Source: Aphrophora alni (Eukaryota > Arthropoda > Insecta > Hemiptera > Aphrophoridae). Taken from it: a stretch of DNA of 64,000 nucleotides. Positions 11,930 through 25,269 of the stretch are shown here, piece after piece. Location of the stretch: NCBI GenBank assembly GCA_963513935.1, contig OY740769.1, forward strand, positions 66,918,984 through 66,982,983, in the 5' to 3' direction. The notes beneath the pieces are model-generated. The model was not told the origin of the DNA, ran no database searches, and saw only the letters and a list, made by a program, of their open reading frames with translations. The position numbers and the translations under genes are program-made. Position 1 is the first letter of the stretch. Each line of letters opens with the position of its first letter.

Positions 11930-12445
11930 TTGGAACTTTAAGCTTTTGCTTTATTTTATCCTTGAATATGGAGTTTCAACAAGAAATATCTGCTATTATA
12001 ACATTAAAGTTAATTAATAATTTTTTATACTCTCCCATATGTTTCCATTTTTATCTATGATTGGTCAGAATTGTTATGTTTTAGTTTATTAATGAGGAAT
12101 TACTGTTAATAATGTATCATTACTCTAGTCTATGTTTCATACTGTTATTATAAATTATTTAAAAACACATTTCACCTTTAATTATTATGCCTAGTTATTT
12201 ATTATAGCATTGAGTTGCCATGTTAAAGAATAATTTCTGAAAAAAAGCAGAATTAAATTTAGCAAACTACTTTTTAATTAATAATTATTATAAAAGTATC
12301 TAAATAGCTTTAGGTACTAGCTTCCTCAACACTTATTATAATGTATTTTAATACAAGTTAGGTGACTAAAGCTACATTATTAGTTCCATAATTTGATACC
12401 ATTTCCGATATCATTGAAAATAAGTCATGTCTTCTTTTGTCTTAG
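10747..12445. other. Intron of the coiled-coil gene
   Basis: AT-rich intron of 1.7 kb. The only structured sequence I see is the palindromic TA repeat at 11855-11932. Confidence 0.7.
11855..11932. repeat. (AT)n microsatellite inside a palindrome
   Basis: About 27 AT units (11869-11923) flanked by the arms CCAAATATTTAAAAT and AAAATATTTGG, nearly perfect inverted repeats, so the tract can form a long AT cruciform. Confidence 0.85.
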
Positions 12446-12518
12446 GAATACTGTTCTTGTGTTTGAAGCAAAGCAAAGAGCAGAATATACTGAAGAAGCA
12501 GCAAGCCTACATACTCAA
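12446..12518 (+). CDS. Internal exon of the coiled-coil host gene (73 bp)
   Basis: Acceptor TTTTGTCTTAG before 12446; donor CAA|GTGAGA at 12519. The first base G completes the ATG begun by the previous exon. It then reads NTVLVFEAKQRAEY and continues EEAASLHTQ without a stop, ending in phase 0. Phase continuity on both sides is the main support for so short an exon. Confidence 0.75.
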
Positions 12519-13202
12519 GTGAGATACACTTATTTTGGCAAATAATAATTTGTAGCTAATTTCCATATTGATAATAAAATTATAACTATTGCAAAAAGTT
12601 TCACAGTGAGAACTCACTTTGTCCATAGTCTATTGAATATGTTTAGATGTGTAGTTGAAATTTTGTTCAAAAGACATTCACAGAAGTCTTGTCTATGAAT
12701 AAAAAATTGTGTACAACTGATTGCATAAATAGCTCCAAAATTTTTATGGTAATTTTTTATTCATTTAAGAAATTCATCCTTAAATAATAACGGAGAGGGA
12801 GGGAAGGACTGAATCTAAACTTATCATTTAATACAGAACAGGACGGTCAAGAAGATACATTAATTTTTATAATAAAAAAAATAATATTTAACTTTTTTGT
12901 TGATACAAGCTTTCGAGTTTTTTTTTAATATACACTTTTCACTAAAATTGTATTCTAATCAAACATTTAAAAAAATAAAATTAGCCTAAAATATTTATTT
13001 TATTTCATGCAGTTAGAAATTTGAAAAATTAATTGCTTCTCTTTGTAAAAGTGATATTATTATAGATTCTCAAGTAATCGAAAACTTTAAAAGAGATTAC
13101 CTCATTAAAAATAATTTGTAACTTCAATGATTATGAAGATGCAAATCGCCTTTTGACACTGAACAAGGAGGATTTTATTATTTAAAACATTGATGTTTAC
13201 AG
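12519..13202. other. Intron of the coiled-coil gene
   Basis: AT-rich intron; nothing else recognised. Confidence 0.7.
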
Positions 13203-13442
13203 TTGACAAACCTGCATCATACTCTCCATGATGTTACAAAAGAAAAAGAAGAATTAGAAAAGATAATGGTGCAGAAATCATTGGAGTTAGAACAAAGAGA
13301 TCATGTACTTCACACGCAAACTCGATCACTGGTTGTGCGAGATGAATTGATCCAGATATTGAAGGCAAAGGATGAGAATCAAGAGGACAATGTAAATAAA
13401 CTCGGTGCTACAATCATTATGAAAGAAAAAAGTATAGAAAAG
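13203..13442 (+). CDS. Main internal exon of the coiled-coil host gene (240 bp)
   Basis: Acceptor GATGTTTACAG before 13203, donor AAG|GTAATG at 13443, phase 0 at both ends. It encodes 80 residues, almost all coiled coil: LTNLHHTLHDVTKEKEELEK followed by Leu/Glu/Lys heptads and a second block ending IIMKEKSIEK. Repeated charged heptads occur in many cytoskeletal, centrosomal and Golgi tether proteins, and I cannot choose between these families by eye. The next supported exon is 14.4 kb downstream, beyond the tandem LTR array. Confidence 0.85.
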
Positions 13443-13836
13443 GTAATGAATACTTGGCTTTTATTTGTGATTTTTTGTAAATGTGTCTTTATTCATACGT
13501 GTGTGAGTGTGGGTAATTATTTATAAAGAAAGCTACAGGTACTTTGGCGATTTAAAAAAAAATCATCTTCTACATAATTTATTTCTTAATAATAAAATAA
13601 ATTTTTAACACGGTAACTTTTTCACTGAAAAATCACAATATTAAAACTATAATACCAACATATTTGTAGGTTACAGTGTAATGATAATGCTTCACATTCA
13701 TAGGAATTGGAATAGCGTATGGGTTTGGGTTTGGCGCATGATCATTAGGACATCATTACTATGAATTACTATTACTAAGAGTAGGTTTGAGGTTTGTCCA
13801 GGTACCTACTATATATATGTACTAAATATATATTTA

Positions 13837-13916
<80 letters not shown>

Positions 13917-14914
13917 ACCTGTATTTGCATGATGATACTGTGACATATGTAATATGTTTCTATGTCCAAATCGTCAAAAACAACAACTGACAACCTACAC
14001 ACTCCATTGTTTTACTAATTTGCCACTAATTGCGTAAAAAATACATTAATTAATATATTAGCAGGGTTAATATGTTGGATGATTGATATATCATAGATAT
14101 GTCATCATATGATATCATAGATATAAACATTCTAAGTCTTCAGTAATGTTCGAGATGGAAATGTGAAGCATTGTCAATTCGGCTGTAAACTATAAATGCG
14201 TTTAATTTTGTAGTTTTGAAATTGAGATTTTTTGGTAAAAAAGTTAGTTCCGTATTGAAAACTTATTTTATTACTAAGAAATAAGGTATGTAGAACATGA
14301 TTTTTAAAAATCACCAAAAATACCTGTAACTTTTGTAATAGTGTACATTTTTAGTTCTTTGATCTTAAACAGAATGGGATATATATTGCTCTTAGATAGA
14401 ATTAGGGTGTACGTCTAAACTTGATGAATCAAGCAGAAAACTTCTTTTTTTTTTTTAAAATAAAATCAATAAAAGATTAAATAAGTAAATAAAATAAATG
14501 ATACTAAATGATCAGAGAAATGTATTGTATATATTTTAATGATTGAAATGATTATGAACTTTATAATTTAAAAAGTGCAGTATAAACATTTTGCATACAA
14601 AGAAGAAAGATTGGGGGTTTTATCTTCAACTGTAGTTAGTTTAGTCTGGATAGAACTTTCAAAGTGAGAGGATGTTGCTCGGATGGACATGTCCGGTTCG
14701 GACTAAGTGAGGGTGCTTGGGAAGGAGTGTTTTCTTTGTAAATATGAACTGCTTGAAATATAATGTTATGAACTATTAAGATTCAGTTACGCTTGAGTTA
14801 AAAAACGTTTCATTTAAATGTATAATCGGCAAAGGTATGATGTAACCCGGAAAATACGTATGAAAGATTAGGTTTTTGATGTTTAATGTAAAACAAAGTA
14901 ATTTGAACAATTAA
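13443..14914. other. Intron, left of the LTR array
   Basis: AT-rich intron sequence. Holds the TA/GA microsatellite at 13837-13914. Otherwise I see nothing I can name. Confidence 0.6.
13837..13914. repeat. Compound (TA)n-(GA)21 microsatellite
   Basis: TA repeats run to 13873 and change directly into 42 bases of AG repeat. A short palindromic ACTAAATATATATTTAGT precedes the run. Confidence 0.95.
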
Positions 14915-14918
14915 ATTT
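14915..14918. other. Target-site duplication, left (attt)
   Basis: Matches 25795-25798 at the other end of the array; no such duplication flanks the inner LTRs, which join internal sequence directly. Confidence 0.75.
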
Positions 14919-15443
14919 TGCAACGGCAGGGATAGTATTGGGATTGCATTTGGGTCACGATTTGGGTGGTCGGCGGATCTACTTTGGTAATGTATTACCG
15001 GGTCCCGATCGCGTGGTAAAATTAATTAAGTACACTGGGTGAATCTCAACTTAGGCTAGCCATTTTTGACAAGTATTACTAGAAACTAATTTACTTAAAA
15101 TAAGAGAATTACACTAATACTAATGTTAATATTAACTACACTGTATTGCAACAACATGTCGGTCTATAGTAGGGCCTAACGTAGCCGCGTATAGTTCGAC
15201 TAATAATTATACGATATTCCAAAAGTCGCGATGCGCCCAGATATAAACCCAAGGGCCGAACGGCCCTATTCCTTTGGGTTTAGCAAGGCATAATAGAAAT
15301 TGACCGCACTATAATATAATTAGGAGGATCGCTGAAGACGTCCTTAGTCACAGCTGTCTCGAGCACTACTCTACTCTTATCAGCTGGCCGGGCGGATATG
15401 TCAAGATTCACGAAGGGGAGGGGGAGTGGTGGTAATCACCACA
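14919..15443 (-). repeat. LTR 1 of array (sense 3' LTR)
   Basis: 525 bp, TG...CA ends. Outer left LTR: its left edge meets unique DNA and its right edge meets the polypurine tract. Confidence 0.9.
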
Positions 15444-15459
15444 GTCACCCCCTCTAACC
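15444..15459 (-). promoter_or_regulatory. Polypurine tract next to LTR 1
   Basis: Minus-strand sequence GGTTAGAGGGGGTGAC abuts the LTR, the expected place for plus-strand DNA priming. Repeated at 18898 and 22335. Confidence 0.7.
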
Positions 15460-15796
15460 AAAAAAAAAACCAAAAAAAAGAAACGCCGTGCGCGGGACGG
15501 GAGTGAAGGTATGGGGATGGGACAAGGCATAAAGTTAGTTAGTGTTAGGTGACATTGTCATAGTGGTCAGCTCGCGAAGAAAAAATTAAATGCGAACACT
15601 TACACGCGAAGTGCTCGCCCTAACGACTGTAACTTAAAACAAACTGGAAGCCTAAAAACCACTGAATGAAAGGGCAGAGTTGACAGTGAATTTTATAATT
15701 GGGGTAAAAGGAAGAACCGATATGGGTAAAGGAGAAAAAAAAGGAAGGGGGAAATCCTCCCCCGGTGCCAGGAAAAAAAAATTTATAATATATATA

Positions 15797-15923
15797 TTTT
15801 TTTTTTTTTTTTTTTTTTTTTTATACTAACTGTCTGGTCTGAAGGTGTACAACTTTCGTACAATATAATAATATAATGTAAATATGAATATATTTAAAAA
15901 AAAAATTATTTATTTTTTGTACC

Positions 15924-15973
<50 letters not shown>
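15797..15973. repeat. Two long T-runs in unit 1
   Basis: Plus-strand T-runs (poly-A in element sense): about 26 bases near 15797-15822 and 49 bases at 15925-15973. Equivalent second runs are 31 bases in unit 2 (near 19380-19410) and 52 in unit 3 (near 22819-22870), which is most of the length difference between units. Confidence 0.85.
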
Positions 15974-15976
<3 letters not shown>

Positions 15977-16525
15977 GGGGTTACTTAGAAGGTAAAGTAG
16001 AAATAAACAGAAAGATTATGCCGCGAAATGAGGCTGTGGAATTGAATGGGATTGCTATGGGATAGGATTAGCCGTACAATTGTTTATTAAAACTTAAACT
16101 AAAATTGGTTTGTTAACAAAAAAATTTGAAAATGGCTGATGGAAAACTGAGTAAAATGCAGGGTGGAAGAGAGTTTAGAGAAGTATGGTGTGCAGATTGG
16201 AAGAATAAACAAATGGGAATGGGTGAAAGAACAGGCAAAAAAGGTATATTAGTGAGCCACGCCTTAGGTAGTATAGTAACAGAGTCCCGGAGTTGTCACA
16301 TGAAGCTCTTATCCAAACATTGTACATATTGGCACAGGAACTAAGAAATAGGTCTCCCAATTAAGATGCAATTCCCAGTAAACAGGTAGGAGGCACTGAT
16401 GACGTCATTTATGAATTGTTCACTGTAGCAGCCAAAAGAGCGTATAGGCAAAAATACCTTAATGTCATCCATTATAGCGAAGCGTAACCCTGGAGACTCT
16501 CTGGTACCTTTCTATATATTTGGGT

Positions 16526-16807
16526 TTAGGCGAGATTTGGCTCTGTTAAAACCGGATTGGTATTAACATGCTCTGTTAGTCGAGTTCGAGCACTTAGGTG
16601 GCCGGAATCGGCAAAAGTATCCAATTCGGACCGAATCAAGCCCCGGTTCAACTCGAGCGTGTCAGCCGGACTCAATTCCCAAGAAACTAGTAGGGATTTG
16701 GCTTGGTCGGCAGTTAATTTATTTATCCATTTCCTATTTGGTATTGTAGTTGCCAGAGGAAAAGGAAATGGGGCTGGCAGGTCCCCGGTAAAATCTACCT
16801 GTTCCAT
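16526..16807 (-). CDS. Gag-like N-terminal fragment, array unit 1
   Basis: 93 codons in the element's sense direction, starting MEQVDFTGDLPAPF about 1.56 kb inside the 5' LTR of the unit. The central WINKLTADQAKSLLVSWEL followed by a leucine helix resembles the SAP-like helix-turn-helix at the start of many insect retrotransposon Gag proteins (family knowledge, not searched). It then stops; no capsid or zinc knuckle follows. Either a decayed gag or a retained packaging-region peptide. The overlapping plus-strand frame of 86 codons is a shadow. Protein sequence is the same in all three units. Confidence 0.5.
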   Translation of the reverse strand: MEQVDFTGDLPAPFPFPLATTIPNRKWINKLTADQAKSLLVSWELSPADTLELNRGLIRSELDTFADSGHLSARTRLTEHVNTNPVLTEPNLA

Positions 16808-18350
16808 AATTACTTAAATAAAAATTACCAATTGTTCTTAAAGTTTTTAAAAGTTTGGGCGATTAGAGAATAGTTTTAGGTAATTTAAGAAAATATGATG
16901 TATATAAGGAAGGGCCGTTGGGTAGCCCGGGCAATAAAAAAGGCGCATAGGTAAATAAATAAAGGAGTTATGGGGAGGGTACCGTAAATCTCGTTAAGAT
17001 CGGGAATAAAAGAGAGTAAAGACAATAGCGGGGGTGGAGTAGGCTTAAGTTCATTAATATGTTTTAAAAAAAATTATAAAATTAAATAATTAATTTAGAA
17101 ATTAAGGTTTAATAAATAAAGGAATGGAGTGAGTGTCTTCTGTGACCGTCAGTGCGGAAAAAAAAAATTTTTGGAAAAGTTTCATCAACATCCTATCCTC
17201 GATGTATGAGCCAGTACGTTTGGTTAAATTAGCGACCCGTAGGGATTGCTTCCCAATATTACCTAACCGATAGGCTAAAAGTTCGCTAAAATATCGATGT
17301 AAAATGTAGCGTCAATTAATCGGAAAAGTTATGCATAATACTCGTTTGTTTTAAATTAAATAAGACCTACATCTAACATTCGTAGTTTACAGTAGAAGAT
17401 ATTGAGAAAGGATTTCTGCCTACGGTGCGCTATCAGCTGTATAAGATAACAGGCAATGTCGATAACCACTGTAAACTGGTTTGACGGGTCTAAACTGTCG
17501 TTTAAAGACGGAAATAAATTACTAAAAACTACGTTATGTGAATTTACGCTGGAAAAAAATACAAGTCGTAACATAATTTATACATATTATATCTAAACAT
17601 TCTAAACCTATATACTTTTATAATTAATTACCAAAATACACAATTATTAATAGATCGGTGAATAAAAGAATGAAAACAAATGATTTAAATGAATTTACGT
17701 TTAACGTATGCGAACAGCGAAAGAGAAAGAAAAAAATCTATAATTAATTATTTTAAACGATGCAATACGTTATTTCCTTCAATAAATAAATATATATTAC
17801 TCTTTTTCACATTATTTTACAAACTAAAATATTTTAACAATAATTTAACAATGAAATTTGTTAATTTTATGCGGAAATAATTTTAAACTAGTAACTTATA
17901 ACATGAATTAAATTTGGAGAATAAACAATAATATTTCTAACTATAGATAAAAATTGTAATTAAATAGTTAACTCACCATTTTGCCAGACAGGATGTTAAC
18001 AAAAATAGGCCGAATTTATATTGGTTACTTACCATTTAATATACGCGGGGATAAAAATAAAAAGGTTAATTAGGAGTTATAATTAATTAGAGAGACGGAA
18101 TTTAGATTTCGCGAAAAAAATGTTGTGCAATACTAATGAAACGCTAAGGGTTAGTTTTATCTATAAAAAATAATAATTTAATTTAGTGAAAATTTTATAA
18201 AACAAAATTTAGCAAAAAAGAAGACACGTGTGGCCAGCCATTCGAGACATGTCGCCCAGCGCACAAAAACCATATTAACTCGTAAAAATTAGGGTATTTT
18301 ATGAATTTTTCGTTTAGATACGACCAAAAGAACCCGGAACACAAGACAAA

Positions 18351-18369
18351 GCCCTTCTCTCTGCTACCA
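18351..18369 (-). promoter_or_regulatory. Candidate tRNA primer-binding site, unit 1
   Basis: On the minus strand, three bases inside the LTR (GAA spacer), the sequence TGGTAGCAGAGAGAAGGGC starts with TGG, the complement of a tRNA CCA end. Its position just inside the sense 5' LTR is right for a minus-strand primer site. It recurs before the LTRs at 21810 and 25270. The tRNA is not assigned. Confidence 0.6.
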
Positions 18370-18372
18370 TTC

Positions 18373-18897
18373 TGCAACGGCAGGGATAGTATTGGGATTG
18401 CATTTGGGTCACGATTTGGGTGGTCGGCGGATCTACTTTGGTAATGTATTACCGGGTCCCGATCGCGTGGTAAAATTAATTAAGTACACTGGGTGAATCT
18501 CAACTTAGGCTAGCCATTTTTGACAAGTATTACTAGAAACTAATTTACTTAAAATAAGAGAATTACACTAATACTAATGTTAATATTAACTACACTGTAT
18601 TGCAACAACATGTCGGTCTATAGTAGGGCCTAACGTAGCCGCGTATAGTTCGACTAATAATTATACGATATTCCAAAAGTCGCGATGCGCCCAGATATAA
18701 ACCCAAGGGCCGAACGGCCCTATTCCTTTGGGTTTAGCAAGGCATAATAGAAATTGACCGCACTATAATATAATTAGGAGGATCGCTGAAGACGTCCTTA
18801 GTCACAGCTGTCTCGAGCACTACTCTACTCTTATCAGCTGGCCGGGCGGATATGTCAAGATTCACGAAGGGGAGGGGGAGTGGTGGTAATCACCACA
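18373..18897 (-). repeat. LTR 2 of array (internal)
   Basis: 525 bp, shared by units 1 and 2; internal sequence on both sides, no target duplication. Confidence 0.9.
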
Positions 18898-19240
18898 GTC
18901 ACCCCCTCTAACCAAAAAAAAAACCAAAAAAAAGAAACGCCGTGCGCGGGACGGGAGTGAAGGTATGGGGATGGGACAAGGCATAAAGTTAGTTAGTGTT
19001 AGGTGACATTGTCATAGTGGTCAGCTCGCGAAGAAAAAATTAAATGCGAACACTTACACGCGAAGTGCTCGCCCTAACGACTGTAACTTAAAACAAACTG
19101 GAAGCCTAAAAACCACTGAATGAAAGGGCAGAGTTGACAGTGAATTTTATAATTGGGGTAAAAGGAAGAACCGATATGGGTAAAGGAGAAAAAAAAGGAA
19201 GGGGGAAATCCTCCCCCGGTGCCAGGAAAAAAAAATTTAT

Positions 19241-19271
<31 letters not shown>

Positions 19272-19378
19272 TTTTTTATACTAACTGTCTGGTCTGAAGG
19301 TGTACAACTTTCGTACAATATAATAATATAATGTAAATATGAATATATTTAAAAAAAAAATTATTTATTTTTTGTACC

Positions 19379-19413
<35 letters not shown>

Positions 19414-19962
19414 GGGGTTACTTAGAAGGTAAAGTAGAAATAAACAGAAAGATTATGCCGCGAAATGAGGCTGTGGAATTGAATGGGATTGCTATGGGAT
19501 AGGATTAGCCGTACAATTGTTTATTAAAACTTAAACTAAAATTGGTTTGTTAACAAAAAAATTTGAAAATGGCTGATGGAAAACTGAGTAAAATGCAGGG
19601 TGGAAGAGAGTTTAGAGAAGTATGGTGTGCAGATTGGAAGAATAAACAAATGGGAATGGGTGAAAGAACAGGCAAAAAAGGTATATTAGTGAGCCACGCC
19701 TTAGGTAGTATAGTAACAGAGTCCCGGAGTTGTCACATGAAGCTCTTATCCAAACATTGTACATATTGGCACAGGAACTAAGAAATAGGTCTCCCAATTA
19801 AGATGCAATTCCCAGTAAACAGGTAGGAGGCACTGATGACGTCATTTATGAATTGTTCACTGTAGCAGCCAAAAGAGCGTATAGGCAAAAATACCTTAAT
19901 GTCATCCATTATAGCGAAGCGTAACCCTGGAGACTCTCTGGTACCTTTCTATATATTTGGGT

Positions 19963-20244
19963 TTAGGCGAGATTTGGCTCTGTTAAAACCGGATTGGTAT
20001 TAACATGCTCTGTTAGTCGAGTTCGAGCACTTAGGTGGCCGGAATCGGCAAAAGTATCCAATTCGGACCGAATCAAGCCCCGGTTCAACTCGAGCGTGTC
20101 AGCCGGACTCAATTCCCAAGAAACTAGTAGGGATTTGGCTTGGTCGGCAGTTAATTTATTTATCCATTTCCTATTTGGTATTGTAGTTGCCAGAGGAAAA
20201 GGAAATGGGGCTGGCAGGTCCCCGGTAAAATCTACCTGTTCCAT
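19963..20244 (-). CDS. Gag-like N-terminal fragment, array unit 2
   Basis: Identical protein to the copy at 16526-16807, in the same place within the second internal unit. Identity across the three units shows recent origin of the array; it does not by itself prove selection on the reading frame. Confidence 0.5.
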   Translation of the reverse strand: MEQVDFTGDLPAPFPFPLATTIPNRKWINKLTADQAKSLLVSWELSPADTLELNRGLIRSELDTFADSGHLSARTRLTEHVNTNPVLTEPNLA

Positions 20245-21809
20245 AATTACTTAAATAAAAATTACCAATTGTTCTTAAAGTTTTTAAAAGTTTGGGCGAT
20301 TAGAGAATAGTTTTAGGTAATTTAAGAAAATATGATGTATATAAGGAAGGGCCGTTGGGTAGCCCGGGCAATAAAAAAGGCGCATAGGTAAATAAATAAA
20401 GGAGTTATGGGGAGGGTACCGTAAATCTCGTTAAGATCGGGAATAAAAGAGAGTAAAGACAATAGCGGGGGTGGAGTAGGCTTAAGTTCATTAATATGTT
20501 TTAAAAAAAATTATAAAATTAAATAATTAATTTAGAAATTAAGGTTTAATAAATAAAGGAATGGAGTGAGTGTCTTCTGTGACCGTCAGTGCGGAAAAAA
20601 AAAATTTTTGGAAAAGTTTCATCAACATCCTATCCTCGATGTATGAGCCAGTACGTTTGGTTAAATTAGCGACCCGTAGGGATTGCTTCCCAATATTACC
20701 TAACCGATAGGCTAAAAGTTCGCTAAAATATCGATGTAAAATGTAGCGTCAATTAATCGGAAAAGTTATGCATAATACTCGTTTGTTTTAAATTAAATAA
20801 GACCTACATCTAACATTCGTAGTTTACAGTAGAAGATATTGAGAAAGGATTTCTGCCTACGGTGCGCTATCAGCTGTATAAGATAACAGGCAATGTCGAT
20901 AACCACTGTAAACTGGTTTGACGGGTCTAAACTGTCGTTTAAAGACGGAAATAAATTACTAAAAACTACGTTATGTGAATTTACGCTGGAAAAAAATACA
21001 AGTCGTAACATAATTTATACATATTATATCTAAACATTCTAAACCTATATACTTTTATAATTAATTACCAAAATACACAATTATTAATAGATCGGTGAAT
21101 AAAAGAATGAAAACAAATGATTTAAATGAATTTACGTTTAACGTATGCGAACAGCGAAAGAGAAAGAAAAAAATCTATAATTAATTATTTTAAACGATGC
21201 AATACGTTATTTCCTTCAATAAATAAATATATATTACTCTTTTTCACATTATTTTACAAACTAAAATATTTTAACAATAATTTAACAATGAAATTTGTTA
21301 ATTTTATGCGGAAATAATTTTAAACTAGTAACTTATAACATGAATTAAATTTGGAGAATAAACAATAATATTTCTAACTATAGATAAAAATTGTAATTAA
21401 ATAGTTAACTCACCATTTTGCCAGACAGGATGTTAACAAAAATAGGCCGAATTTATATTGGTTACTTACCATTTAATATACGCGGGGATAAAAATAAAAA
21501 GGTTAATTAGGAGTTATAATTAATTAGAGAGACGGAATTTAGATTTCGCGAAAAAAATGTTGTGCAATACTAATGAAACGCTAAGGGTTAGTTTTATCTA
21601 TAAAAAATAATAATTTAATTTAGTGAAAATTTTATAAAACAAAATTTAGCAAAAAAGAAGACACGTGTGGCCAGCCATTCGAGACATGTCGCCCAGCGCA
21701 CAAAAACCATATTAACTCGTAAAAATTAGGGTATTTTATGAATTTTTCGTTTAGATACGACCAAAAGAACCCGGAACACAAGACAAAGCCCTTCTCTCTG
21801 CTACCATTC

Positions 21810-22334
21810 TGCAACGGCAGGGATAGTATTGGGATTGCATTTGGGTCACGATTTGGGTGGTCGGCGGATCTACTTTGGTAATGTATTACCGGGTCCCGAT
21901 CGCGTGGTAAAATTAATTAAGTACACTGGGTGAATCTCAACTTAGGCTAGCCATTTTTGACAAGTATTACTAGAAACTAATTTACTTAAAATAAGAGAAT
22001 TACACTAATACTAATGTTAATATTAACTACACTGTATTGCAACAACATGTCGGTCTATAGTAGGGCCTAACGTAGCCGCGTATAGTTCGACTAATAATTA
22101 TACGATATTCCAAAAGTCGCGATGCGCCCAGATATAAACCCAAGGGCCGAACGGCCCTATTCCTTTGGGTTTAGCAAGGCATAATAGAAATTGACCGCAC
22201 TATAATATAATTAGGAGGATCGCTGAAGACGTCCTTAGTCACAGCTGTCTCGAGCACTACTCTACTCTTATCAGCTGGCCGGGCGGATATGTCAAGATTC
22301 ACGAAGGGGAGGGGGAGTGGTGGTAATCACCACA
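21810..22334 (-). repeat. LTR 3 of array (internal)
   Basis: 525 bp, shared by units 2 and 3. Confidence 0.9.
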
Positions 22335-22677
22335 GTCACCCCCTCTAACCAAAAAAAAAACCAAAAAAAAGAAACGCCGTGCGCGGGACGGGAGTGAAGG
22401 TATGGGGATGGGACAAGGCATAAAGTTAGTTAGTGTTAGGTGACATTGTCATAGTGGTCAGCTCGCGAAGAAAAAATTAAATGCGAACACTTACACGCGA
22501 AGTGCTCGCCCTAACGACTGTAACTTAAAACAAACTGGAAGCCTAAAAACCACTGAATGAAAGGGCAGAGTTGACAGTGAATTTTATAATTGGGGTAAAA
22601 GGAAGAACCGATATGGGTAAAGGAGAAAAAAAAGGAAGGGGGAAATCCTCCCCCGGTGCCAGGAAAAAAAAATTTAT

Positions 22678-22716
<39 letters not shown>

Positions 22717-22817
22717 ATACTAACTGTCTGGTCTGAAGGTGTACAACTTTCGTACAATATAATAATATAATGTAAATATGAATATATTTAAAAAAAAAAT
22801 TATTTATTTTTTGTACC

Positions 22818-22873
<56 letters not shown>

Positions 22874-23422
22874 GGGTTTACTTAGAAGGTAAAGTAGAAA
22901 TAAACAGAAAGATTATGCCGCGAAATGAGGCTGTGGAATTGAATGGGATTGCTATGGGATAGGATTAGCCGTACAATTGTTTATTAAAACTTAAACTAAA
23001 ATTGGTTTGTTAACAAAAAAATTTGAAAATGGCTGATGGAAAACTGAGTAAAATGCAGGGTGGAAGAGAGTTTAGAGAAGTATGGTGTGCAGATTGGAAG
23101 AATAAACAAATGGGAATGGGTGAAAGAACAGGCAAAAAAGGTATATTAGTGAGCCACGCCTTAGGTAGTATAGTAACAGAGTCCCGGAGTTGTCACATGA
23201 AGCTCTTATCCAAACATTGTACATATTGGCACAGGAACTAAGAAATAGGTCTCCCAATTAAGATGCAATTCCCAGTAAACAGGTAGGAGGCACTGATGAC
23301 GTCATTTATGAATTGTTCACTGTAGCAGCCAAAAGAGCGTATAGGCAAAAATACCTTAATGTCATCCATTATAGCGAAGCGTAACCCTGGAGACTCTCTG
23401 GTACCTTTCTATATATTTGGGT

Positions 23423-23704
23423 TTAGGCGAGATTTGGCTCTGTTAAAACCGGATTGGTATTAACATGCTCTGTTAGTCGAGTTCGAGCACTTAGGTGGCC
23501 GGAATCGGCAAAAGTATCCAATTCGGACCGAATCAAGCCCCGGTTCAACTCGAGCGTGTCAGCCGGACTCAATTCCCAAGAAACTAGTAGGGATTTGGCT
23601 TGGTCGGCAGTTAATTTATTTATCCATTTCCTATTTGGTATTGTAGTTGCCAGAGGAAAAGGAAATGGGGCTGGCAGGTCCCCGGTAAAATCTACCTGTT
23701 CCAT
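23423..23704 (-). CDS. Gag-like N-terminal fragment, array unit 3
   Basis: Identical protein to the copies in units 1 and 2. Unit 3 carries the substitutions I could see elsewhere (near 22874, 24354 and 24792), none in this frame. Confidence 0.5.
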   Translation of the reverse strand: MEQVDFTGDLPAPFPFPLATTIPNRKWINKLTADQAKSLLVSWELSPADTLELNRGLIRSELDTFADSGHLSARTRLTEHVNTNPVLTEPNLA

Positions 23705-25269
23705 AATTACTTAAATAAAAATTACCAATTGTTCTTAAAGTTTTTAAAAGTTTGGGCGATTAGAGAATAGTTTTAGGTAATTTAAGAAAATATGATGTAT
23801 ATAAGGAAGGGCCGTTGGGTAGCCCGGGCAATAAAAAAGGCGCATAGGTAAATAAATAAAGGAGTTATGGGGAGGGTACCGTAAATCTCGTTAAGATCGG
23901 GAATAAAAGAGAGTAAAGACAATAGCGGGGGTGGAGTAGGCTTAAGTTCATTAATATGTTTTAAAAAAAATTATAAAATTAAATAATTAATTTAGAAATT
24001 AAGGTTTAATAAATAAAGGAATGGAGTGAGTGTCTTCTGTGACCGTCAGTGCGGAAAAAAAAAATTTTTGGAAAAGTTTCATCAACATCCTATCCTCGAT
24101 GTATGAGCCAGTACGTTTGGTTAAATTAGCGACCCGTAGGGATTGCTTCCCAATATTACCTAACCGATAGGCTAAAAGTTCGCTAAAATATCGATGTAAA
24201 ATGTAGCGTCAATTAATCGGAAAAGTTATGCATAATACTCGTTTGTTTTAAATTAAATAAGACCTACATCTAACATTCGTAGTTTACAGTAGAAGATATT
24301 GAGAAAGGATTTCTGCCTACGGTGCGCTATCAGCTGTATAAGATAACAGGCAAGGTCGATAACCACTGTAAACTGGTTTGACGGGTCTAAACTGTCGTTT
24401 AAAGACGGAAATAAATTACTAAAAACTACGTTATGTGAATTTACGCTGGAAAAAAATACAAGTCGTAACATAATTTATACATATTATATCTAAACATTCT
24501 AAACCTATATACTTTTATAATTAATTACCAAAATACACAATTATTAATAGATCGGTGAATAAAAGAATGAAAACAAATGATTTAAATGAATTTACGTTTA
24601 ACGTATGCGAACAGCGAAAGAGAAAGAAAAAAATCTATAATTAATTATTTTAAACGATGCAATACGTTATTTCCTTCAATAAATAAATATATATTACTCT
24701 TTTTCACATTATTTTACAAACTAAAATATTTTAACAATAATTTAACAATGAAATTTGTTAATTTTATGCGGAAATAATTTTAAACTAGTAAATTATAACA
24801 TGAATTAAATTTGGAGAATAAACAATAATATTTCTAACTATAGATAAAAATTGTAATTAAATAGTTAACTCACCATTTTGCCAGACAGGATGTTAACAAA
24901 AATAGGCCGAATTTATATTGGTTACTTACCATTTAATATACGCGGGGATAAAAATAAAAAGGTTAATTAGGAGTTATAATTAATTAGAGAGACGGAATTT
25001 AGATTTCGCGAAAAAAATGTTGTGCAATACTAATGAAACGCTAAGGGTTAGTTTTATCTATAAAAAATAATAATTTAATTTAGTGAAAATTTTATAAAAC
25101 AAAATTTAGCAAAAAAGAAGACACGTGTGGCCAGCCATTCGAGACATGTCGCCCAGCGCACAAAAACCATATTAACTCGTAAAAATTAGGGTATTTTATG
25201 AATTTTTCGTTTAGATACGACCAAAAGAACCCGGAACACAAGACAAAGCCCTTCTCTCTGCTACCATTC

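Noticed and set aside
16126..16344. 72-codon plus-strand ORF repeated in each array unit
   Set aside because: It is antisense to the element as oriented by PPT, primer site and the Gag-like frame; it repeats only because the unit repeats. No family resemblance.
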